DNA of 64,000 nucleotides from NCBI GenBank assembly GCA_964020975.1, contig OZ026630.1, positions 25,471,239 to 25,535,238 of the forward strand, read 5' to 3'. This stretch comes from Hermodice carunculata. Lineage: Eukaryota; Annelida; Polychaeta; Eunicida; Amphinomidae. Below, piece after piece: positions 46,540 through 59,499 of the stretch. The notes beneath the pieces were generated by a model, which was given only the letters and a program-made list of their open reading frames with translations, ran no database searches and was not told the DNA's origin. The stretch's first letter is position 1. Every line of letters starts with the position of its first letter. The position numbers and the translations under genes were made by a program.

Positions 46540-48640
46540 CACAAAGATTATTTTGCACCCAGAAAAGGAACAAACCAGAAGAAATGAGTTGTATCTTCCT
46601 TTAAGCAGTTGCAGGAACAAGCTGCAGAGGGCAAAATATTAATATCCAATAAACGGTAATTGAGTTTGAACGCCCATGCCCAAAGCCGAGCTGTACTGAA
46701 ATCTTCTCTTAAAATCATCATATGCGAAATATTTGAGGATTTTATCACCGAAGAACTAATTTTGCCTGAAAGATTAACAGTGTGGGAGACGCATTAACCA
46801 CGTCGGGTATGTCATTTAAGAGGCAAATGGTACAGATAGAAACGCCCTAAAGTAGAGATCAGCCCTACGTTGGGATTTCATAGAGAGTGGCCTGCATGTG
46901 GTATTAGGAGGTTTGGAATTAAGTCATACAGGTTATGGAGTGAAGCCCTATTTAACGTTTTACACAAAAATCCCCCCCACCAGTTAAAAAAAATCCCGCG
47001 AGTGGGAAGTGACTCCCAATTTATTACAGCAAGCGGTCTATCGTTTCACATTAATTGTCAGTGCAGATTCTCTGCTTTGTATCGTAATCTTTCCAAAAGA
47101 TCATAAAGCTCTGGGATGCAATTATAAAAAGGGATAGCCATATTCCAAAGCTGGACGGAGTATGGACAAATACAATTTTCCAAGCTTCTACTTGAAAATT
47201 TGAATTTTGTCTTTTGAAGAAGGACAGGCGCTTACCTGCTTTTATGACAATGCAATTTGTGTGTAGGTTCCACATTAAGTCACGAGAAAGAGTGGCGCCT
47301 ACATAGATGTAGATCGTGATTTATGCTATTGCATGAACCACTCAGGTACAGAGTAAGATGATTTGCTTTATTTCTGGTACAGGAGAAGGAAACCGAGAAG
47401 GGTTTGGTAGCACTGAATGTCTGTGCACCTCACTCCACCCCACCTGGATAGATGGCCGAGATTTGTATTAACGCGAGCGTCAAAAGCTCTGAGGCCACAA
47501 ATCTGAGCCACAAGTCTGATGTCCCATGTAATATTATCAAAAATGTTGCTAATGTAATCTAAAAAAAAAAAAAAAAAAAATCACGCAAATAAAGCCATGG
47601 GAAGCACCAGCTTCTATGGGTAAACATGAGGAGCTTCGACCGTGTATGGCAACCTTTTCTTGGAAATTTCCGATATACCTTTGAAATATATGATGGAAGG
47701 GGTTATTTCTAGCTGATGCATTTTCCAGAAGAAACTTTTGGGCCTAACACACACAAAAGCTTAACATGTGTAAAAAAAAGATAATCTGGGTCGCTTTCCT
47801 TGGTTTTTGGTCATTGTGAATGTTATGTACAATACTATATAGTTCGTTTATTCTGGAATCATGGACACAAAGTGAGGACTTCGTCTGGCGAAGAAATTAT
47901 TTTCCATGAAATGCTCATAGTTTATTGTACCCCATTCTCACAAAGCCCTTCGGAAAGTTGAATAATAAGAATAATCAGCGTTAGTTCGGTTCTCACGGTG
48001 AATGTCACCCGTCACGATTTCAGAATGCCACAAAGTTTCCTCAACTGTAAAATGGGAGCTCTTACTTTGGAATTGACAGGATGGGCGATACTTGAGCTAA
48101 ACACCAGGCGGGCTGATTTGTTGCACGTCAATTTGAGCATATTGGGAGACATTCACTATCTAGTTTCAGCTGCACGCACTTAAGCTTTCTTTTGGTTCTA
48201 TCTTCATCACCGTCAGCTTTAGGTTCAAAGTACCATAGCGGAACTTATGACTCTGTCGCTTGTGCAAAATGTCAGCTGTAAATTGGAAGATATAGGCGCT
48301 TCATAGTAAAGATCCCACCACGGAACCTTGTAACACCCTGTAGGTCAACACCGTTTGTTTGATGTGTAATAGATCAGCGAAATGTTTTACCAAACAGGTA
48401 AGACTACCATTAGACATCATACAATAGCCCCACAAGTAAAAACAAGTCTGTCTAACAGACGGGACACCAGAATGTCGCAGCCAACTGCATCAAACACTAC
48501 TGAAAGGTCAAACAACAGCAGCAGTGCTTGGTAATTTTGCGGGTAATTTTCTATAAATTTCAACAAATGAACCGCATTCTCACACACCTGGAGCTCATCC
48601 GAACTGGGTTATCCTCACTACCCGATGGGGTTAAGCTTTT
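46540..48640 (-). mobile_element. LINE-E: RT and C-terminal region, decayed
   Basis: Minus-strand reading starts near 48620 with CENAVHLLKFIENYPQNY, then LLLLFDLSVVFDAVGCDILV (palm motif A). It continues WNLHTNCIVIKAGKRLSFFK and a QVEAWKIVF thumb (47051-47275), RLLAVINWESLPTR and LYDLIPNLLIPHAGHSL, and ends with CSCNCLKEDTTHFFWF, the remnant of the CxC...H...C knuckle at the end of many Jockey/CR1-like ORF2 proteins. The catalytic YADD is lost and frames are broken throughout. 5' truncated. Confidence 0.8.
47560..47580 (+). repeat. Poly(A) run
   Basis: About 20 A residues inside LINE-E, on the plus strand. Confidence 0.9.
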
Positions 48641-48899
48641 CATTTTTTTAATTTGTAAACTAAATTAGGATAGGTTAATCTGAAAAGTTGACTACTGGTT
48701 TAAGCAATACGATTCCACAGACAAACAGTAGTATGCAACCTCTTAGAAACCGGATAAGTAATTGCACTACTTTTTGCACGGAACCACTGCAGACGACATT
48801 TTCACGCCCCACTGGTTACATTCGTAGCCCAGTTTGCTGTACCGCACCACGTTGTTCTGTTTGCGATTAAGGAATTGTACTTCAAAAACAAAATATGAC

Positions 48900-49420
48900 A
48901 GCAAACGTTTCTCATCAACATGTGTGGTTTGAGGGAGATGAAGGAAGCTAAAGTTTTGAACATTCAATATCCTTTAGGAATGTACTTAATCTACAGTTTA
49001 GAAATTCTTTCCAGCGGACAGATCTTCCGGAAGGCATTCCACGAGCTTGATCTTGTACCTCCCACGGAAGTAGGCCTACATTTTGATTCATCTGATGATG
49101 ATTTTTTTGTTAATGTCCATATGCCTGATATTTATGAAAATTTGGATGACACTACGCCTATAGTGCAGGCACTGGTATTGATGCCCCTGTAGCTGCCGAT
49201 GATACGGACAAAAACACAGGCTCACCTGTGATTTCACCTGCCATACTGACCAGATTTGCGGCGGTTTAATCAGAAGAAGTGGATAGCCTTATTGAGGAAT
49301 AAGAGAACATAAACACCAAAGGAGAAACTGAATTTCATGTTGACTTATTCCAAATATTCTTTGTATCTAATGGCGAAAAGAGAAAGAGTAATTTTCTATA
49401 AATTCAACAAGTAAACAGCA
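48900..49420 (+). pseudogene. Decayed N-terminal part of a Crypton/DUF3504-type protein
   Basis: An acidic open stretch at 48920-49192 reads FRKAFHELDLVPPTEVGLHF, then DSSDDDFFVNVHMPDIYENL. It shifts by one frame into PVISPAILTRFAAV, a stop, SEEVDSLIEE, a stop, ENINTKGETEFHVDLFQIFF. The block RFA-x-V-SEEE-x-D-x-LIE-x-K/E-x(3)-NTK-x(2)-T-x(4)-LF is the signature that opens the SAM-like domain in Crypton-derived tyrosine recombinases and related ZMYM/QRICH1/KCTD1-type proteins. The recombinase core is absent. Two stops and a frame shift make it a pseudogene. Family recalled from memory, not searched. Confidence 0.45.
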
Positions 49421-49723
49421 GTCATCAGGTGCACTCTTGGCAAGAGGCAGGACTGTGTACGACTGTTATTTATCTTCAGCTTCACATGCATTGTCTGGTA
49501 AGCCCCTTTGAATATCAGCACTAATGGGGTCTGTCAAACCCTCATATGTAAAAATTTTGCTACATGTAAAACGCCCTTATATGGAAAAAAGCTTGGTAGT
49601 GCCAACTACAAATATAAAAATAAAAACGCTATATGTAGAAACAGATACAACTTCAAAAGCAGATTTGCTTTACAGCAAATATGCCTGTGTGCTAGAAAAA
49701 AATCTAGTTTGAAATGTTTATAA

Positions 49724-50120
49724 TAGCTGGAATTTAGAATCATGTCTCTATCTATGTTTGGTTTGAAGATATGAAAAGTTTTAATTTTAAATTTTTAAAT
49801 GCCGCTAATTTGCATAATTGAAATTGCTATAAATGTGAAAACATGTCCATTAAGGTCCACCCTCACAAACCTATAGCTAGCATTTAAGATCATGTCTCTA
49901 TCTATATTAGTTTTGCAGATATTAAAGATCTAAATTTTCAAAAAAATTCTAATTTGCATAATTTCAATTGCTACAAATCTGAAAACATCTCCATTACACA
50001 GCCCATCCCCTCAAACCTATAGGTAGCAGTTAGAATAGTGTCTGTATCTGAATTTTTTATAAGATATGAAAGATTTAAAATTTTGAATGCCCCTAAATTT
50101 TTAACACCTTTACTATACAG
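49724..50120 (+). repeat. Tandem array of ~147-bp units
   Basis: Three units beginning near 49727, 49875 and 50019 with TAGCWRGMATTTARAATCAT then GTCTCTATCTAT, followed by CTAATTTGCATAATT and TCCATTA blocks. Confidence 0.75.
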
Positions 50121-50185
50121 TACAGTATGCACAATTTTACTGGTATCATTGCAAATTTAGCAATTTTAGGTATCTCGGTGTCTAA

Positions 50186-50277
50186 GAAAATAAATAAATA
50201 AATGAACGAATGAATGAATGAGTAAATAAATAAGTAGATCGATGGGTAGATAGATAGATAGATATATAATTAATTCA

Positions 50278-50337
<60 letters not shown>

Positions 50338-50369
50338 GTAAACAAATAAGTAAAATAAATAAATAAATG
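50186..50369. repeat. (AAAT)n-rich microsatellite
   Basis: Imperfect AAAT/GAAT/TAGA units flank a pure (AAAT) run at about 50279-50336. Open frames here are artefacts. Confidence 0.95.
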
Positions 50370-51079
50370 TATTGGCACATAGACATAATGAGCCAAGCAA
50401 AACATGAAAAGGCTGTTTGTGAAGGAGTTGTTTGTACCTCAAACACCGGTCAAAATTCTACATTTTTCCATGATGGAGATCAAACCCATATATTTTCATG
50501 AAAAGGCTTCATTTTTCACGGAAATAGCATGCAAACTGACTAGAATCTTGTTTTAAGACATACATCTGAACAAATACCTACCTGATTTGTTTTCTTGCTT
50601 TTGAAAAAATAAGGGCCAATTTTCAAACCTTACATCAGGAAGTGGGGGTCAAAACTGGAAAAAAGGGGGTCATTGCCGCTGCGCCACCATACCTACGACT
50701 ACGGGGGGAGCACTCTCCTCAAGCTTCTGTCTATGACAGTTTTGATGATTTTTAACATTCAAATTTGCATATTCCCGTAATTTGCATCGATTATTATACT
50801 ACAATATATGTTCCAAACGTTTTACATATTGCGTTTACCACTTTTTACATTTGTTAGTTGGCTATTTTTTTTATATATATGTAACCGGCGGCTTTTACAT
50901 TTGCGGAAAGCAGTTTTGTTACATATACACAAACAGTTTTTACATTTTTGATAAAAATATTGTTACATATAACGTTCATTTTTACATATACGACCAAGGT
51001 TTTTTTTTTTTTACATGTAGGTGCGTTTTTATATGTAGCGGAATTTTTACATTTGAAGGTCTGACAGGGGTCATTAAAA

Positions 51080-52530
51080 CATCCATATTGATCTACTGTG
51101 CGGAAGCAAGATTTGGAACTTTAACGTGACAATTTTCCCTCAAAGCTAGTTTGTTGGAATCTGTATTCCTCATATTCCCTGTATGCGTCCATTATAATGT
51201 GTCATAAAACAGCTTGAAACCATGGGATAATTCAGAGAAATTTTGTAATAAACAGTGCTTTACTTCTATATTGACTGAACTGCCTGAGTGGTGCCTCAGA
51301 CTGTTCATAAGTATGACTGAGCAAATTAATCCGTCTCAAGTTGATTTGGTTTTGAAAATCTGCATCATAGAGGGAGCTGAAAGACGCTAAACGTTCTCTA
51401 CAAAGGCTAAAAAACTAATTTATGTTTTAAAAGGTGTTTTACAAGTAAGGTTAGGCTGTACCTTGGTGTCGGGTTTCAACTGCCCTTTCGAAAAATGAGG
51501 GCCAAAAAATCAGGTTCTTGGAGTGTATTAATATTCTGTCTATTGTTGTATTCACAAATTGACTTAAAGTGTTGGTGGGTTTCAAAATATTTATGAGTGT
51601 ATTAATTTTTTGCTTGCCTGCTTAACTTTATGTATGTTTTTTCGTGAACTATAGCTTACTGAACATAAAATGATAAGATCATGTACTCTGTCATCACCTA
51701 ATAGTTTCGCCACGAATTGTACAGTCCTATATGCACATGAATGATATGCCTGTTCAAACCAATTTATTGAAATGGGCCTATAATTTTAAACAAAACTTTT
51801 TACATTCTGTCATGTTTAAACTAGACATGGTTTTTTGACCCTATGGACCTTTGCACATATGTTTTGGACTCTTTTGGGTGAAGACGAACTATGAATTTAT
51901 GTGATTCAGCTATACATACCAAGGAACATTGCCTTTGGCCGGAATTGACTTGGATTTGTTTCATTATGACAACGGTTTGGATACGGTAATGAGACTAATT
52001 CAGATAATTTATGTCGAGTACCTGTTGTCCATAGATAGCGTTGCAATTAACTTAACCATTTTGTACAAACATACACTGAATGACACCAGTAAAATCTCAA
52101 CAACAGCGAAAAGTTGCTGTCAGATTTGACAACCACCTTCTTAGTTTACCACCATCAACCTTCTTACAATTAGTTATACTGTTGATGGAGATATTTGGCG
52201 ATAGCCTGCTGTATCGACGCTAACTCCTGCCACAAGTAGCGTGCTTGAGAATAGCTGTAACACCAATGTCACGTTAGTCACATTTGAGTAGTTTGTGCTA
52301 AGGATTTGGTAGTGCCACCCATACTTATAGAAGTGATTGAAAAGTTTGGTCAATCTTTTACGATTCAATATAACAATATTAGACATATGTTTAATGAACG
52401 TGCTGGTCGTTGAACTGTGCAATATACGTTTATGATATTAGCTAAATTGTAACTATATGTCAAAGTCGTGATCGAATATCACAGTGTCAAATAGGGTGTA
52501 GGAAATCTTGCACTTATTATGGATCAATCC
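51080..52530. other. Intergenic, no gene recognised
   Basis: No motif, repeat or splice context identified. Confidence 0.45.
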
Positions 52531-52539
52531 AAAACACTA

Positions 52540-53000
52540 GTTGACCTCTGATACGGAACAAGGACCAAAACCATTCATGTACTTCATAACTTAGCCTTCA
52601 CCGAGGACCAAAATCACATGTCATGTCAGAATCCTATAGCTCAAATTGCTCCTGCAGTATTACTCAGAAACAAAATTGAACAAAGTTACCCTCTGAACTA
52701 AGGAATTACCTCAAAGCCGCAACAAGTGCAAGTTGAATCTAGCATCAATAAAGATGACTATCACATAAAATATCAAAGTCCTATCTCACATAGCTTTTGA
52801 GTCAACCTGAAACGAAATTAACTACAGATATTGTGAGACTTTGAAGATTAGTTCCAGGTCATCGCAATGCTCTATGTTGCCCATGCAAAAAGCCACAATC
52901 GCTTCTAGTATCAAAGCATAAGCTCAAATATGTCGCGTGTTGTAACCCGAAACTGAATTCACCTAAATGCTCTGCGATGTTAGGAATTAAATACAAAAAA
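52540..53000 (+). repeat. Diverged tandem units of ~140-150 bp
   Basis: Three blocks (near 52612, 52765, 52905) share the order ATCACAT...ATATCAAAG, CCTATAGCTCAAAT-like and GAAACAAAATTGA-like words. They resemble the unit-based repeats at 41 and 49.7 kb in style, not in sequence. Confidence 0.4.
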
Positions 53001-53280
53001 TAAAACTAAAGGTCCTTGATATGTTCCTTGTGTTTCCAGATCGATTGATTTCGTAGTTTTGTGTACGTATTTGTTAAATACAGTGGGAAAATGACGGAAA
53101 AGCCGTGCCATCTGGCAAAGGCAGAAACCAGTTTTCATTTAAATTCTCACTATTGCGAAATGAATCCATACAGCGTTTGACATAAAGTCGAAAATTGCAA
53201 ACAGATCATGGAAAAGAGAAAAAAAATCGGATACTGCTGCCAAATTCAGGTTTCAGGACTTAAAAAAATACAGTTTTATT

Positions 53281-53824
53281 TCAAAGAAATTGTCCCGGCC
53301 GCTCCTGAGAAAATTCATTTTCCGCAACGGGGCCACCTGGCAAACAAACTAGACTAGACACCCCCACGATACCTTGCCACCACGTTTGAGGACGGACTCT
53401 GTTAGCTGTTGTTGCACAGAAGTCAAAGATGTAATTGTGGGTGTCCGGAAGGCAGGGTGAACGTACAGGAACCCATGCTACCAGCTCATCTGACCGACAA
53501 GCTGAGCTTAATATCTCATGTGTTTCTCCGAGATAGAAAACAACAGAAACAATCGCCTCACACATTCTTCAGCCATACTTGCGTCATGCCCATGATATCT
53601 GTGCTGAGGCAAGTGGTGTTTTTGATATTGTACATATCGTGTGCGCGGAGGTCTAGCCTACTGAAACTAGTATTACCGCTATCGGCGTGCCAGTTACACA
53701 TGTACGGTTTCGTAAATTTACATGTTTTCAAGCCAGCATCAAAAGTGCTTCCAATTCCCTTTTGGTTAACAACATGCCAGTCAAACAATTTGCACATGCA
53801 GAAACTGAGCCACTGGGGTATCAT
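53281..53824 (-). other. Overlapping open frames, possible exon remnant
   Basis: Two minus-strand frames abut with a one-base shift at 53558-53565: an 88-codon frame (53558-53824) containing GLKTCKFTKPYMCNWHADSG, then a 94-codon frame (53281-53565) rich in Cys and Pro. The C-x-F-x4-C-x-W spacing recalls the first cysteines of MAM domains, but the rest does not fit. A 149-codon plus-strand frame (53409-53858) overlaps them. Local G+C is higher than around it. None is convincing alone. Confidence 0.2.
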
Positions 53825-53859
53825 CGAACAACAATTCGTCTTTACCCCAACCCGTTAGA

Positions 53860-56740
53860 ATATATAAATCATTCTTTAGCACAAAAAAGCAAGAAAGAAT
53901 TAAAGATGATCGATTATGGCTTCAAGCTGGACCATTCGACTGAAAAATTAAACGCGTGGAAATGAATCGCTCTGCACATATTACAACGTTAAAATGAAAG
54001 CCACTATGTGTGCTGTTGGACATAATGCCAACTGCTATTGATTATGTAGATCAGTTCATTTTTGTAGAAGCAGAACTTTGGTTGTTCCGAGGGATTGCCA
54101 TCTGGGGACTCTCTTGAAGTCAAGGACCACAGGCTAATCACCCTGTGTTATAGCTGTAACGATACACTTCCACGCAAGCAACGCATCGTGAATGCTAATA
54201 TTTTGCTGAAATACACAAAATGCCACGAATTTAGGCACCATGGCTATAAAAAGATATGCCAAGAAGACATTTGAAACTTAATTTCAACTTAGCAATATCT
54301 GTCCATAACAACTAATTCTCGGGAGTTCTTTTGCAACTATAAGTTGTATTTTAATATGGAAAGTTTTGAAAAATGCGTTGTATGATTGGATTTTGGAGCT
54401 TTTATAAGCTTTCTTAATAATACATGCTTCGGGAAAATTATAACAAGAGGACTGTGTCCTGTGCTCATCTGACCTTGCATACAGCAACTAGTAATTGCTT
54501 GCATGAACAACAAATAGTCCTAAATATGTCTTTCCTCCTATAATTAATAATGACAAGGTAACACTTAATTCAAATTATAAAGTCTTGAAACCTTGGGAAT
54601 GAGGTCATGTTACTTTGAAGTGTATAGTATAACTATGCTTTCAAAAAAGGCCGTGATCAAATGCAAAAATCAACTTTTATCTCAAATAGAGCTTGAGGTA
54701 AAATCTAGAAACGAATTTATACATATGCCTCATGCCTCATTGGGGCAAGCTTATCAAAATGCAGTGTTCAACCTAGCTCCTCTCTAGGGCCATCATCATG
54801 TAGAATAACCACGTCCTAGCTCATATAATCCCAACGTTTTCAAATGTACAGTAAAGTATACAAAAGTTGCTCTTTGGACGTGGAAGGTAAATTCAGGCCA
54901 GCCATTCTCAATTTTAGCCCTTATGCGCACAGAACTATAATCACTGAATTAGTGAAATGTCTTTGGAATCAAGTCAAGACCATCCACAAATAATCCAAAT
55001 CAAAATATTTTCCTTCAATTAACAACCTCGAAAAGTCCTTCAATTATCAACCAAACAGAATCAACAGTTAACCAGAAATGCATTATTTCATAGGAAAATT
55101 CAGCAGATCGAAGTCACTCATATCAACATATTACCTGTTTTGTAGGGTACATGATATGTTGCTTTGTCATTTCAAACTTTTTAATGACCCAGCGAGAGCT
55201 TTCAAAGCAGTTGATCAAGTGATATTTTGATTACATCTTTAAATATTCCCTACGGAATGATCCAATATTTTTCAAATATATAAAAAAATCATTGATGCGT
55301 GACAGATTGTTTTAACTTTGTAATGATTTACCCAAGAATCACCTCCAGCAATACTGCACGGGCTCCAGTTTGTGGTTTAGACAATATAGGTGTACATTCA
55401 TTTGCACTGGTATGCTTATACCTGCCATTTCTGCATGCGTTCTTAATGACCATGACGGTTTTTCAAACATTCGTTAAAAGCTGAAAACGACAGCAGTACT
55501 AACTACTGCATAACTTTGGAAAATATTAATTCAAGGTTCATATCAACATTACAAGTACGGCCCGAAGGAAAGCTTCCAATGCAGCTGAGGGCAGCATGTT
55601 TTGTTCAAGTTTGTCAGCTCATGATTGATAATTGCTAAAGCGATGTATCTGGTCTCACAAATGCTGATTAGACGATGAAGTTCATTCAAACATTCCTATT
55701 TGCCTAAGAAGCTTATTATCCTAAGCCGATAAGCTGGAATGGAATATTAATCAACCGCTGCTGTCTTCAATCCGGTGTAGTTCGTTATGATGCATCTTTC
55801 CAGGAAATGTAATTCTTAGGTACCTTCTTTAGGAGAATCCATATGGTGCTATTGAATAAGAATTTGAAATTTATACACATAAGGACTAAGATATTCCTGT
55901 GGTCAGCTGGATTTGTTTCCAGAAACCTAGGCCTCACAGTGAAGTGCAATCTTGAATGATGTGAAAATGCTAGTTTTACGCTTTTTTGTGTTGTCATACA
56001 GATATTAAAGATGGAGAATTATTGATCTGTGACCTAGGCAATCATATCAAGATCTTCGACATTCTCATTTACGTTAGGCCCGATAGAGCAACAAAATTAT
56101 GTTTAGTAGGAAAGTGTTATGTGTGGAATATTGAAAATAAATCTGCGAATGTAAAGTTCACAGCAATGACACTGTCAAAGTAGGAATCAGGTCAGGGTCA
56201 TTCATCTTCGAACTGGGTCTTCAGTATAGGGCAATGTTATTTATGTACATTGGTGCAGTGGCCGCCAGCAAAGTTCAAAGTCACCAAACTCCGGGAATGG
56301 TTGAAATATCCATATCAAATGAACAAGCGTGGTTGAACTAAGCATCAAGACTTAATTAAGATATTTTCTAAAATATCTATGCTTTCTCACTGAACCAAAT
56401 AGCATTAATATGAGCAAAATCGTCAAAAATAGATACAAATAGCGGCACTATATGCTGACCAACTTACGCTACAGAGTACTCAGAAGTGCCCCCCCCAAAA
56501 AAAAATCAAACAACACTGTAAGTTGTTGATTGAGTACCTGAGTGATCTCTGAGAAGAGTCTGTTGTAAAATATCAGCACAAAAGAATAAAAAGTTGTAAA
56601 AACGACCTCTGGTCCACACTTGGTAAATAAGATCAAAGAAGGTACACAGCACCAAGTTAAAGGGTGATCTCAAAGTAGAAAATGTGATTGATGGACGATA
56701 CAATATTGAACACACCAGTACAAACGCAACAAATAATGCA
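53860..56740. other. Intergenic, no gene recognised
   Basis: Short frames only. A GGACTGTGTCCTGTGCTCA stretch near 54451 resembles GGACTGTGACAAGCCTGTG near 62239 and may be the edge of another dispersed repeat. Confidence 0.4.
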
Positions 56741-56749
56741 CTGACTCAG

Positions 56750-57860
56750 ACTCAGGTCAAATTTATTTGACAAAAGATAAATAATACAGTACAATATATC
56801 AGGTAATATAATGATATGTTAGTACATAAGGAAGTATACATAACAAAATTACCCATAACAGGAAAAAGCATGCAGCCAGGATACCACCAACTAAGGATTG
56901 TAAATCCGCTATCGTTGGGGTTACCATGAGATTTAATTTCTAACAGTTAGGTAGGCTTTAGTCATTGCAATGTAACTGTAAATAATGATCCGTAATTTTG
57001 ATCATGGTATATCTATATGCATATGTAAAAAGAAACAAGTTGCCCATTCAGTTACCACAAACGTAACAATTTGCGTCGGTACATACTTCGGCGTATCGGC
57101 GTATTGGCTAATTACATATTGTTTAATGTATTTTGAAAATCCACAGTAAGAATGAGTGTGTACTTTATCCATTATATTACCCGGTGTTGTGTCGAGTATT
57201 TTTGGTAAATGAAACCGAATGCAGTTTTCAGATGAGACATGTGATGGAGTGGCATAACGGGGTAGGTCAGGATTTCGGGTGGGATAGGTATGAGTAACAA
57301 GGGCAGTTGAGGATATATTTGTAAAATAGCCAGGGAGTTCATTATTTATGTATCGAAAGTAAACGGTAAGGGACTGTTGGTATAATAAGTCAACAACTTT
57401 AAGAATGTTCAACTGTTTGAAAAGAGGATCGTTATGTTGATTAAATATAACAAGTCAGATAAAACGGATGGCTCCTTTCTGCAGTTTAGTAATACGTGTA
57501 CAAAAGTAGCCCCAGACAAGAATTGTATAATTTAGATGAGGCAAAAGAAACAAAAATAGGGGTTATACATGAGTAAGAGTCCTTTGATGGGCATATATTT
57601 TTGAAGTCTCTTTGGTGTGACTATAACCCTTGAAAGTTTAGTCACTATTTTATTTATCTGGGTGTGCCAATTTAAATTTTATGAGTTATCAGCCCTAAAA
57701 CGTCAATTTTCTCTGTCCTTTAGTAGTTTATTCTTCGATTTTGATGTGAAAGATACAGTGTAATTTCCGTTGAGGATAGTGAAAAATCATAATTTGGTTT
57801 TTGATATGTTTCTTGGCTGATAGTCATTTGTATACTTTATTAAGTTCTAGTTTTTTTTCA
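56750..57860 (-). mobile_element. LINE-F: thumb and C-terminal region
   Basis: Minus-strand reading gives NLNWHTQINKIVTKLSRVI, LPHLNYTILVWGYFCTRIT, KLQKGAIR, then an open 136-codon frame (57002-57412) with NILKVVDLLYQQSLTVYFRY, INNELPGYF, YPTRNPDLPR, IRFHLPKILDTTP and GFSKYIKQYVISQY. This is the post-RT part of a Jockey-like LINE close to LINE-B. The 3' end is a GAGTCTGAGTC stretch at 56745-56756. 5' truncated near 57860; upstream part frame-broken. Confidence 0.82.
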
Positions 57861-57882
57861 TTTGAGACAGCTGACCAACATC

Positions 57883-58920
57883 TCTGTGTGCGAAACAGAC
57901 ATATTGTTTTTCTAGGAATTCTTTCTTTCTTACTTCTTGACAATCAAATTTGTCCGACTTTTCATTTGAAAAGTATTACACGTAAAAACTCAAAACTTCG
58001 AGTGATTATACTTCGATACATGAAGTCTTGCGTTTTTGTAAAGAGGTTCAACGATTTTGAAAATTATGCAAATTAGGGAAAATTTAAATCTTGAATATCT
58101 TTAAATCTATAATCGGTACAGGTAACCAATTCAAATTCAATTAATATGTTTGTAACACTGCACATTTTTGTAATTTACATGCGACCTCTATAGGTGAAAG
58201 GTCAAGGACATTTGGACCTTTGGATTTTCATCTAGCCATGACTTAATCAATTTTTATCCAATTTTGATCATGTTGGGCTCAAATTGTACCTATTGTAACA
58301 CTTCACATTTTGGTAATCTACATGTGACGTCTTAAGGTCAAAGATCTAGGGCATTTGGACCTTTGAAATCTTTATCTAGCCATAACTCGGCCCATTTTGT
58401 ATCCAATTTTGATCACATTGGGCCTAAACTGTAGCAATTGTAATACTGCACGTTTTTTTGTAATTTACATATGACCTCTAAAGGTCAAAGGTCAATGTCG
58501 GTTGGACCTTCGAAAGTTTTTATCCAGTCATAACTCGGTCAATTTCCATCCAATTCTAACCATGTTAGATTCAAATGGTTGGCATTGCAACATTACACAT
58601 TTTTGTTAGAACTTGTTACCTCTAAAGGGCAAAGGTCAAGATCATCTGGCCCTTTGAAAGTTTCACCTTGCCATAACTCGGTCAATTTTCACCTGATTTG
58701 GTTCATGTTGGGCTTAAACTGTGGGTATTGTAACATTGTACATTTTACACTTTACATATGACCTTTAAACGTCGAAGGTCAAGGGCATTTGGACTTTGAA
58801 ATTTTCACGCAGCCATAAGCTTAATGGAATATGAAGTACCAAATGACAAAATCCCGTAATATTTACAACTTTTGAAGGCACACAGACTATTTGCTTTGAA
58901 GCAAATCTTCTTTTCTAGTT
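57883..58920 (+). repeat. Dispersed repeat R-Z, copy 2
   Basis: Shares both edges with copy 1 and five to six of the ~170-bp units (TGGACCTTTGAAAG, CATAACTCGGTCAATTT, GTAATTTACAT). It lacks the dense AGGTCA cluster at the start and the (TTTC)n expansion. AAAGGTCAAGG words remain near each unit boundary. Confidence 0.8.
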
Positions 58921-59092
58921 GCCAGATATTTCCGTTTTGTAATTGCATGATGATCATAATATACATGCTGTCACTGTTAAATGCTCATGTTATCATTGTT
59001 CGCACAGGGATGATTCGTTGAATGCATCCATATGTAGTTTCTTAAACAAATATTGATCAAATCTTCTTTAAACACGGACAAAAGGCTCCGAA

Positions 59093-59312
59093 ACATGTTG
59101 AGTAGTTACCCGCTGAAGATCTTTAAATTTATTTGGGCTAATACAGCTTATGTTAAAATTTACAGAGGAATGTGTGCAATATGGACAACAGTACTTCCAT
59201 ATGTATATAGGTTAGACAGGGACAGGTTAGCTTATGAAGAGTAAGGAGTTCGGATTGCGGAATAGGGCAATGACTACTAGGAAGTGGTTCTGGGCAAAAA
59301 GATGCAAATATA
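59093..59312 (+). repeat. Dispersed repeat R-Y, copy 2
   Basis: Second copy of the repeat at 33696-33930. It carries an open frame through SSYPLKIFKFIWANTAYV, which is not shared intact with copy 1, so coding is doubtful. Confidence 0.75.
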
Positions 59313-59384
59313 ACGGAGGAGCTTTTCATTACGGCAGCACGTACGACTCAAGCCAGAGTTTGTTTTGGGGAAAATCCCGTTGAA

Positions 59385-59490
59385 ACGACCTTTTAGCTCG
59401 TTATAAGAGCTTTGTATCTCATATAACGACTTAAATGATAATAATGAGTTTTTAATCTTATTATAAAGACCTTTTATCTTGTTATACCCA
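59385..59490. repeat. Degenerate ~21-bp tandem units
   Basis: About five units of the form GACCTTTTATCTCGTTATAA, e.g. CCTTTTAGCTCGTTATAAG and CCTTTTATCTTGTTATAC. Confidence 0.55.
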
Positions 59491-59499
59491 CCATATATC

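Larger units (their letters stand above)
49522..51076. mobile_element. 1.55-kb inverted-end element with TGTAAAA-rich ends
   Basis: The left end reads TAATGGGGTCTGTCAAACC and the right end, inverted, TAATGACCCCTGTCAGACC. Both continue into ATGTAAAAATT-x2-GCTACAT and TAAAACGC. The outer ~55 bp match at about four positions in five. The right arm (50790-51055) is a loose array of ACATATRTAAAA words. The interior holds a 147-bp tandem array and an (AAAT)n microsatellite. No coding region. The target duplication is uncertain (perhaps TAA). Confidence 0.65.

Noticed and set aside
49386-49425. Possible extra LINE fragment resembling part of LINE-E
   Set aside because: TAATTTTCTATAAATT recurs near 48543, but the match is too short and AT-rich to call a separate element.
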